Assembly (NCBI GenBank): GCA_036005125.1 | Contig: DASYQV010000337.1 | Span: 1 to 25,581, forward strand | DNA: 25,581 nucleotides | Origin: DASYQV01 sp036005125 | GTDB taxonomy: Bacteria > Acidobacteriota > Vicinamibacteria > Vicinamibacterales > UBA2999 | Reading direction: 5' to 3' | In this document: piece after piece, positions 13,517 to 22,400 of the stretch | How the letters are laid out: every line of letters begins with the position of its first letter | Position numbering within the stretch: position 1 is the first letter of the stretch | Program-made: the position numbers and the translations under genes | Notes under the pieces: model-generated | What the model was told of the DNA's origin: nothing | Database searches by the model: none | Seen by the model: only the letters and a program-made list of their open reading frames with translations

Positions 13517-15628
13517 TCACGCCGCGGTTGGCGCGGGCTCGCGGCGCGCCCGGTGTTCTTCGAGCTGGGTGGCGCGGATGTCAGAGGGTGTACAGACGGC
13601 CATCGTGGGAACCGGACCAGGACGCGGTCCGAGCAGGCGCATGAGCGCGTCCTCCCGAAGAGTCTCGTCGCGCAGGAGAGCCTCAGCCAGCGCGTCCAGA
13701 TGCTCGCGCGCCTGGGTCAACAGCTGGCGAACGGCCTCCTGCCGTCCGGCGATCATGTGCTCCACTTCCTGATCGATTCGAGCCGCCGTGGCTTCGCTGT
13801 AGTCACGCCCTTGCGCCAGTTGATAGCCCAGAAACGGCTGCTCCTCGTCCGTCTGAAACGCCACAGGTCCCAGACTCCCCATCCCCCACCGGGTGATCAT
13901 GCGCCTCACGAGACGCGTGGCCTGAACCAGGTCGTTCTCGGCGCCCGTCGTGATGTCGCCCATGGAGAGCGCTTCCGCCTCACGGCCGCCGAGCATCACG
14001 TCGATCCGCGCCAGCAGATCGGCGCGGCTGTAGTTGTAGCGCTCCTCGACCGGCCGCTGTTCCGTGGCCCCGAGCGCGCGCCCATGCGGGACGATCGTGA
14101 CTTTTCGAACCGGATCGGCCGCAGGCGTCAACCACGCCACGACCGCGTGCCCTCCTTCGTGATACGCGACGACCCGCCGATCGTGCGGCGTCAGCACGCT
14201 CGTGCGCGCGGCACCGAGAACGATTTTGTCCCATGCCTGCTCGAAATCCTCCATCGTCACGTCGGTCCGATCGTGACGCGCGGCGCCCAGCGCGGCTTCG
14301 TTGCAGAGATTGGCGAGATCCGCTCCACTCAATCCGGTGGTCGTCCGAGCCAGTCGCTCGAGATCGACGTCGGCGGCCACCTGCAGATGACGGGTGTGAA
14401 TGCGAAGGATGCCTTCCCGGCCGCGCCAGTCGGGAAGTGGCACGACGATCTGCCGATCGAAGCGGCCTGGACGCAAGAGCGCAGGGTCGAGCACGTCGGG
14501 GCGATTGGTCGCGGCCAGGAGAATGACCTGCTGGTGCTCGGAGAAGCCGTCCATCTCCACGAGAAGTTGGTTGAGCGTCTGCTCGCGCTCGTCGTTTGTC
14601 GCGCCGACGCCAGCCCCCCGCCGCCGTCCGACGGCATCCAGCTCGTCGACGAAGACGATGGCGGGTTCGACGGCCTTTGCCCCCACGAAGAGATCGCGGA
14701 CGCGGCTGGCACCCACGCCGACAAACATCTCCACGAACTCGGACCCGCTGATGCTGAAGAATGGAACGCCCGCCTCTCCGGCCACGGCACGAGCCAGCAG
14801 CGTCTTCCCTGTGCCGGGCGGTCCGACGAGCAGGACTCCACGCGGAAGCCGGGCACCGAGCTCGAGATACTTCTGCGGATGACGGAGGATGTCCACGACC
14901 TCGCTGAGATCCGCCTTCGCCTCGTCGGCGCCCGCGACATCGGCAAACGTCGCCTTCGGTCGATCCTCGGTGTAGCGGCGCGCCCGATGGCGGCCGAAGC
15001 CGAACACACCGGCCTGACTGCGCGCCGCCTGACGACCCATCCATACGATCAGCAGCACCACCAGGACGACCGGCAATCCATTGGTGAGCAGGAAACCGAA
15101 CCAGGACGGCGAGGGGGTCGCGACATCGGTCACGACGTGGTGCGCGTCGAGCAGCGGCATGAGCGAGGCGTCGCCCACCACGCCCGGAAATGCGGTACGA
15201 AAGGTTGAATACGTTGCCGGTTTCCGTTCGCCGCCGGCCTTCTGCTGGTCGGCGGTCGGTGGCTTCTCTTCGGCCTGTGTCGCGCCTGCCGCCTTCGCTG
15301 GTTCGGGCCAGACAATCGCCTGGACGAACGTGCCGGTGATCTGGTCGCCAACAATCCGCACGGCTGACACGTTGCCACCCGCGACCTGCCCTACGAATGC
15401 GCTGTATGGGAGCGCGACCTGGGACGTCTGTGTGGGGAGGAACGACCAGATGTTCCAGACCATCGCGATCGCGAAGATGATCCACGAAAGCGGGCCAAAG
15501 CGATACTGACCGGGCGCCGGCCCCGGCGAGCCCTTCAGGCGCAGCCTGTTTAGAAATGACCCCTTCGGTTCCACGGCGCCAGAGGGCGGAGGGTGAATCA
15601 ATGCCTTGTCGGATCGTTGTTTGGTCAT
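13517..15628 (-). CDS. ftsH: ATP-dependent zinc metalloprotease FtsH
   Basis: 703-residue membrane-bound AAA+ protease. ATG 15628 is chosen (an in-frame start at 15841 adds 71 non-family residues); its Shine-Dalgarno is weak. Spans are at about 47-63 and 177-197, enclosing a periplasmic region longer than usual, with a Lys/Ala/Glu-rich linker (about 110-140). The AAA domain has GPPGTGKT (Walker A, about 269), FVDELDAVG (Walker B, about 324; Leu for the usual Ile) and RPGRFDR (SRH, about 388). The protease domain has HEGGH (about 489-493), the two zinc-binding His and catalytic Glu, and the third ligand Asp in GAENDL. All catalytic residues are present. The N-terminal cytoplasmic extension and long C-terminal tail, and the company of small membrane proteins, suggest an accessory copy rather than the housekeeping one. 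Confidence 0.95.
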   Translation of the reverse strand: MTKQRSDKALIHPPPSGAVEPKGSFLNRLRLKGSPGPAPGQYRFGPLSWIIFAIAMVWNIWSFLPTQTSQVALPYSAFVGQVAGGNVSAVRIVGDQITGTFVQAIVWPEPAKAAGATQAEEKPPTADQQKAGGERKPATYSTFRTAFPGVVGDASLMPLLDAHHVVTDVATPSPSWFGFLLTNGLPVVLVVLLIVWMGRQAARSQAGVFGFGRHRARRYTEDRPKATFADVAGADEAKADLSEVVDILRHPQKYLELGARLPRGVLLVGPPGTGKTLLARAVAGEAGVPFFSISGSEFVEMFVGVGASRVRDLFVGAKAVEPAIVFVDELDAVGRRRGAGVGATNDEREQTLNQLLVEMDGFSEHQQVILLAATNRPDVLDPALLRPGRFDRQIVVPLPDWRGREGILRIHTRHLQVAADVDLERLARTTTGLSGADLANLCNEAALGAARHDRTDVTMEDFEQAWDKIVLGAARTSVLTPHDRRVVAYHEGGHAVVAWLTPAADPVRKVTIVPHGRALGATEQRPVEERYNYSRADLLARIDVMLGGREAEALSMGDITTGAENDLVQATRLVRRMITRWGMGSLGPVAFQTDEEQPFLGYQLAQGRDYSEATAARIDQEVEHMIAGRQEAVRQLLTQAREHLDALAEALLRDETLREDALMRLLGPRPGPVPTMAVCTPSDIRATQLEEHRARREPAPTAA

Positions 15629-15890
15629 CGAGTGTTGTCGTGGCTCGCCCGGTGGGGCCGACCGCTGTGAGCAGTGTGACGCACTTCGGTCAAGACGGCT
15701 GTGCACTTGAGCACATGTTAGGCGTCCGTGTTGTCGTAGGACCCCCTCTGGTCGCCAGGCGCAGCAGTGCCAGTCACGTTCGGCTCCTGCGTCACGCAGC
15801 ATGCAGGAAGAGACCCCGAGCGACTGTACGGTTCTGAACACCCTCCCCTCCCGCCTGCCGTGTAAGGTACGGGCAGGAGCACACCCTTAC

Positions 15891-16268
15891 ATGAATGCAC
15901 ACACGCAGGCGCACGCAGACTACGGCTTCGTGATCGGACTCGTGACAGGTACGTTCGTCGGCGCCGCCCTGGCGATGTGGTTGGCCCCACGAGCCGCCTC
16001 AGAGCTTCGCCAGCAAATCAGCGATTCGGCCAGGAGCCTTGGCCAACGGGCTTCCGAAGAGTATCGGCAGGCCAGCACCCGTCTCGGTGAGGCCGTCGAC
16101 CAGCTCAGCCGGCAAGGTGAGAGCGTGCGTCACGACGTCGTCGAGGCAATCGCACGCGGCGCCCATGAAGTGGAGCGTCTGGCTACAGCCGCCAAGAGCG
16201 ATCGTGTCACGAAAGCCAGCGAACACTCGGCGGCTGACCTCTCGGCATCCAAGCCATACCCGCTATAG
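15891..16268 (+). CDS. YtxH-domain protein (copy 2)
   Basis: 125 residues from ATG 15891 (GGAG lies about 12 nt upstream; an upstream start at 15801 would add 30 unlikely residues). One Gly-rich span (YGFVIGLVTGTFVGAALAMWLAP, about 11-33) is followed by RAASELRQQISDSARSLG and a long amphipathic helix or coiled coil to about residue 100, then a Ser/Ala-rich tail. YtxH proteins are general-stress-associated membrane anchors with no known enzyme activity. Paralog of the gene at 9788. Divergent from ftsH over a 262-bp region with no other gene. CTGAACAC at 15834-15841, followed about 19 nt later by TGTAAGG, resembles the promoter words seen at 7055-7088 and 25128-25161. Confidence 0.8.
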   Translation: MNAHTQAHADYGFVIGLVTGTFVGAALAMWLAPRAASELRQQISDSARSLGQRASEEYRQASTRLGEAVDQLSRQGESVRHDVVEAIARGAHEVERLATAAKSDRVTKASEHSAADLSASKPYPL

Positions 16269-16422
16269 AGGTGCACCCATCAGTTCGATCACGGGAGGGA
16301 TCGAGGCGTCGAGGCCGAGGAGATGGCCGGTCGATCCTCCGCGACGCTTCTCATGACCGCCTCCACGCGAGGCGAAGTGGAGACTGTCGCCCGCCGCATT
16401 CATCGGACCAGCTTCCGTGCGC

Positions 16423-19400
16423 TTACGAAGACTCGCCGTCCCGTCCTCTCTGGCCGAGCACGATCCGCACCTCATGGGTGCGGCGATCGGCGACGAGAGG
16501 AATTGCATTTGATTGCACGCGGACGTCATCGAGCTCGGCACTCGCCACGCCACGACACACGCCGGCAGGATTCGACACCGTGATGTGATACGTGGTGTTC
16601 ATGAAACGCCACGAAATCTCGTACTGGCGCCAAGACGACGGGACGCACGGGTCGATGACGAGTGTTTCGCCACGGCGCCGAAGACCGAGGATGCTTTCGA
16701 GTCCCGCTCGGTACATCCAGCCGGCCGATCCCGTATACCAGCTCCAGCCGCCTCGACCCGCGTGGGGAGCGCGGGCGTACACATCCCCGGCGACGACGTA
16801 CGGTTCTGTCTTGTAGAGGGCCACATCCGCCAGCGTGCGCGAGTGGTTGATCGGGTTCAGCATGTGGAAGAATTCGGTCGCTTCGTCGCCGCTTCCGAGC
16901 TGGGTCAGCGCGATCACGAGCCAGGTCGCCGCGTGGGTATACTGCCCGCCGTTCTCCCTGACGCCCGGTGGGTACCCCTTGATGTACCCCGGCTCCTGCG
17001 AGGACCGATCGAAGGGAGGCGTGAGCAGCAGGAGAACCTTGGATCCCCGCGCGATCAGAGCGGAACGAACGGCATCCATCGCGCGCTCGGCGAAGCGTCT
17101 CGGCACGGCACCGGACAGCACCGCCCACGACTGCGAGATTGAATCGATCGTGCACTCGTCGTTCTGGGAGGACCCTAGAGGGCTGCCATCGTCGTAATAC
17201 CCGCGTCGGTACCACTCGCCGTCCCAGGACTGCTCGAGCTTCGACGCCAGGCGTCGTCCAACGTGCCTGTACGTTTCGGCCTGCCGATGTTCGTTCCTGG
17301 CCTCGCAGAGCGGGACGAAGTCGCGGAGCACGCTGTAGATGAAGAAGCCGAGCCACGTGCTCTCGCCACGACCCGCTGCTCCGACCCTGTTCATCCCGTC
17401 GTTCCAATCACCTGTCCCGAACAGTGGGAGGCCGTGCGCGCCGACGGTCAGGCCTTTGGCGATGGCGCGCACACAGTGCTCGTAGAGCGAGCCGTCCTCA
17501 GCCGATACCCGTGGTGCGCCGTACACTTCCTCCTCGTCGTCTGCCAGCAGCGGCGCGGCCAGGAACGGGACGCGCTCGTCGAGCACGCCGGCGTCTCCGG
17601 TCGCACGCACGTACTCCGCCACCGAATAGGGGAGCCAGAGCAGGTCATCGGAACAGCGCGTGCGGATACCGCGCCCCGTAGGTTCGTGCCACCAGTGCTG
17701 CACGTCGCCCTCTTCGAACTGCCGGCCCGCCGCGCGGAGCAGGTGCGCCCGGGCCAGATCGGGCCGCGTAAAGGTGAGCGCCATCACGTCCTGCAACTGA
17801 TCGCGAAACCCGTACGCCCCGCCCGGCTGGTAGTATCCCGATCGCGTCCAGAGGCGGCAGCTCAGATCCTGGTAGAGAAGCCAGCGATTCATGAGCACGT
17901 CGAACGAGTCGTCCGGCGTCCGGACCGTGACCGCGTCGAGCGTGCTGTTCCAGAATGCGCGCACCTTCTCGTGTGCGTCGGCGGCGCTCGCGGGTCGGCC
18001 GTGGCGCTGGATCAGGGTCCGTGCGTGAGCTCGATCGACGCCCTCGCCAAGCAGGAATACGATCTGGCGCCGCTCGCCAGGATTGAGACTCACCTCAACG
18101 TGCAGCGCTGCGCAGGGATCCAGGCCGGCGCCAAGCACTCCATCGAGCTCGGCGCCGCGCAGCGCAGCCGGCCGCGCGAGCGAACCGTTGCGGCCAATGA
18201 ACGAACCCCGGTCCGCTGACACGGAGCGGGGCGGCTCGCTCGCATGCGCGAAGCCGATGCGTCCGGCAAAGTCGACGTTGTAGGGATTCCGCGCGAACAC
18301 GGCCCCGCTTTCCTGGTCGCGTTCGGTGATGACGTGTCGCTGCTCGCCGTCCCGCGGCGGACCGAGTGTCCACTCGTTATACGCAAAAACGCTCAGTCGC
18401 CGCAGATCCGCCGTCTCGTTCGTAAGCGTGAGCACAGAGAACCTGACGGGGTCCTCCCAGTCGACATACACACGCAGCTCGTGCCGGATTCCGTGCGTGG
18501 TACGCGTGAACTCCGAGACTCCCGCCGAGTGCATGATGACGAGCCGACCGCTCGCGTCTCCGCGCACCATCGGTCCTGCGGTCGGCGACCACGTCTCCCC
18601 CGACCCGTCGTCGCGGATGAACAGCGCCTCGCCCGTCGGATCGGTGATCGGATCGTTGGCAAACGGCGTCAGGCGGTTTTCGCGGCTGTTCCCGGACCAC
18701 GTATACGCCGATCCGGACGCTGTGATCACGGTGCCGAATTGTGGATTCGCGATCACGTTGGCCCATGGCATGGGCGTTTCCTGGCGGCCTTCGAGGACGA
18801 GGGCGTAGGTCCGTCCCTCGTCGCTGAAGCCGCCCACGGTGTTCGACAGCGTCACCTGCGGCAATGCGACCTCCGCTTCGATGGCGCGCGGGCGTTCCGT
18901 GTGGCTCGCGGCCACATCCACAGGCAGGCGGTGCCGCCCCCGGCTGGGATCGGGGCGATCGAGGTGTGCGCGAAGGTCGCCTCGCGCATCGTCGAGAATC
19001 GCTTGCGCCGCCGCGTAGAGCGCGGTGCGTTCCGCCTGGCCGATTGCATCTGCGCGGAGCAGATAGACGCCTCCTGGCTGATGCTTCCACGTACGCCACG
19101 GGCCGTCGTCGAGGAGCGCTGTGAGCCGCGTCTGCACCTCGTCGAAATAGCTTGTCGGATGCTCGTTCACGACGACCACGTCCGCCCTGAGACCCTTGAG
19201 CCGCCAGTACTCCTGCGCCTGCAGTGCCTGTCGCACGAGGACCAGGTCCTCTCCGCCGACACGCACCAGCAGGATGGGGAGATCTCCGGAAATGCCGTGC
19301 GGCCAAAGACTGCTCTGTCCGAGCTGATTGGACGCCAAGAGTTCGGGCGGGGCCCTCAGAGAACCATCGGTGAACAACACGCGCGACGCGAGGCGTTCGA

Positions 19401-22400
19401 ACAGGACTGCGTCGTCATCGGAGATGTCCAGGTGATAGCGCCCGCTCTTCGCATGGACGAGTGCGAGCGCGAACACGCGTGACGACGCGCTCGGGACCCG
19501 GTACGTCTGCGCCAGCGCCGCGGCGGTTCCGCGGTCCGACGCCAGGCCTGTCGCAAAACAGAGCCGCACGGACGCGCCGGGCAGCAGCCGGATCCGCTGG
19601 CGAAGGCTGAGAATCGGATCGAGGACGAGGCCTGTCGTCCCGGAGAGCGCGCCGCCGTCGAGCGCCACAGGGTTGGCGACGCTCCGACCACGGCCCAGGA
19701 ACAGACCGCGGTCGGTCTCCCATTCCATCGATCCCTGTGTCCGTCCTTCCAGACCCAGCACGTGCATGACCCATCTGTCCGGGTCGCGCTTCTCACGAGG
19801 CCGGCGGCGGCAGAGGAGCGCGCCGGTTTCCGGCACGTATTCCGTCTCGAGAAACAGCTTGCCGAACGCGGGATGGGCGAAGTCGGCCTCCGGCTTTGCA
19901 AGCACGACGTCCACGTAGCTCGTGACGTCGATTTCGCGGATGCGCCCTGCGTGGTTGGTCACCTTCAGCCGTCGCACCTCGACGTCGTGATCCGTCGACA
20001 CGGCAATATCGAGCTGCGTGGAGATGTCGTCCTCGCGACGGTGGAACGTGGCCTTCTCCGGAAGGAACGTTGCCAGGTAGACGGTGGGTTCTGGACCGAC
20101 GGGGTGATACGTGGGGGACCAGACCAGCCCGCTGCGGACGTCACGGAGGTAGATGAACTGGCTTCCGGGATCGCACGTGGCATCGTGGCGCGTCCGCGTG
20201 ATGGCGAGCCCGTGACAGAAGCTGGCGCCCCCGCCGGAGTTCGTCACGGCCGTCACGTACTTGCCGTTGGAAAGGAATTGCGCGTGCGGGAATCTCGTGT
20301 GGGGGGTCCGATACCGTCGCAGCGGCGGGCCCGGCAGCGGGGCACTCTCGCGCATTTCGTCGAGCGGCCGCGGCTCAATGACCGGCCGCTGCCTCGGAAT
20401 CCGCTCCTGCAGCAGCAGCTCGGTCGCCTGGACCCTGGCGTCGGAGTGGAATCGCTCCACCATCCGATCGCCCATGAGCGCGTTCGCCAGCGCGACGAGC
20501 GTCATTCCTGCGTGATGCGCGAAGTACGAGCGGACGACGATCCCGTCCGGGCCGGAGCTGCCGTCTCCGCCCGTATCGCGCTTCCTATAATCGATCGCTT
20601 CGAAAAAGCCGTATTCGCCGAGGAGACCGGCCGCCTCGAGCCGCCGGAGGTTCACGGTACTCGACGCGGGATCGATCATGGTTGCAAGCGCCGACGCGTA
20701 CGGCGCGATGACCAGCTCGTCCCCAAGCCCTCGCTTGAGGCCCAGTCCGGGCACGCCGAACGCCTTGTACTGGTAGTTGCCGTGGCGGTCTACCGACGCG
20801 TATGCGGACTCGGAGACGCCCCACGGCGTCCCGCGAGAGGCGCCGTACTCGATCTGCGCGCGCACGACCATCCGACACGATTCATCGAGCAACGTGTGGG
20901 GATAGCTGCGCATCACGAGGAGCGGCATCAGGTATTCGAAAAGCGTGGCACTCCACGAGAGCAGCACCGGCGCGCCGCGAACGCTCGTCAGCAGGCGTCC
21001 GAGGTGGAACCAGTGCAGGTCGGGCACATCGCCCTTTGCGATGGCGACGAAGCTTGCCAGGCGTGCTTCCGAAGCCAGGAGGTCGTAGCGGGACGGATCG
21101 AGCCGCCCGGTTCCGTCCGCGTCGAGGCGATAGCCGATCGCGAAGAGTTGCTGCCGCCGGTCGTACAGGAATCTGAAGTCCATGCGATCGACGAACGCGG
21201 CCGCGCGGGCGGCCAGCGTCTCCAGACGGGCGACGCGTTCAGCGGTTCGCTCCTCGCCCGGCAACTTCGCGGCAAGATGCCGCAACGCGGCTGCCAGCGT
21301 GACAAGTGACGCCGCCAGGTTGCCGCTGTCGACCGTTGACGCATATGCCGGAAGGAGTGGCGCGAGTGTCCGTGTGTCGTACCAGTTCAGCAGATGGCCC
21401 TCGAACCGGTCGAGCCCTTCGATGGTCGTCAGCGTGGCATCGACCTTGAGCACCAGCGCGTCGATATCAAGGAATCCGAAGTCGTGCGCGGCGAGCATGG
21501 CCAGCAGCCCCATGCCGATATTGGTTGGCGAGGTTCGATGCGCAATCCGTAAGGCCGGATCGATCTGGATGTTGTCCGGCGGAAGCCCGTGCTCGTCCGC
21601 GTTCATGAACGTCTCGAAATAACGCCACGTCCTGGACGCCACCGATCGCAGGAACTCGCGATCCTCGCTGTTGAGCGCCGGACGGCGCGCGCGGAGCGGC
21701 CGGCTGAGCGCGAAGGCCGTGGTGGGCGCAGCCATCCAGAGCAGCAGCACCGGCAGGGCGACAGGCAGCGCCCCTGGTCGCATCGCCGCGACGAGGGCAG
21801 TCCCACCGATCGCCACGAGCGGACCGGCCATCATCGCCGAGACGAAGGTGCGCGCGGTGAGAGCACCGGCGCGGTGGGCGCCCGCGGCGGCGGTTTCCCA
21901 CTCCAGCAGGCGCCCGCGGCGCATCCCGAGGCGCACGAGCGTGATCCCCACCGCGTGGAGCATGTCCCAGGCCTGGTTGGCGATGAAGCTGAGCTGGAGC
22001 AGCACACGGGCGCTGTCGGACCGCAGGTCTTCCAGACACGTACGGCCGAACACCCGCCACGGCTGCCCTCGGGCGGGCCCGCGGAGACATTCGGCCACGC
22101 GAGCCCCAAGCGGAAACGCAAGCGAAGCGAGCGCCATCGCCGTCCAGACGCCGGGGCTCCCGGGGGCGACGGTCCAGCCGACCAGAAACAGCGCAAGTGT
22201 GGCGGGTGCGAAGAGACTGCGGCGCAGGTTGTCCAGGATCTTCCACCGCGAGATGAGCGGCAGCGTGTTCCGTGTCAGACCGGAGCGGCTCGGCACGAAC
22301 GGAAACAACCACCGGAGGATCTGCCAGTCTCCCCGCACCCAGCGATGCTGGCGCCGCGAGTGGGCCAGCACGCTGGACGGATAATCGTCGATGACCTCCA

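Noticed and set aside
12956..15208. 750-codon plus-strand ORF
   Set aside because: Antisense to ftsH and the 151-aa gene, both of which have family or ribosome-binding-site support; translation is repetitive Arg/His-rich with no motif.
16269..16422. Intrinsic terminator between the convergent YtxH and glucan synthase genes
   Set aside because: Only a weak, bulged GATCGA-type dyad with a long loop and no U-tract; not enough to call.
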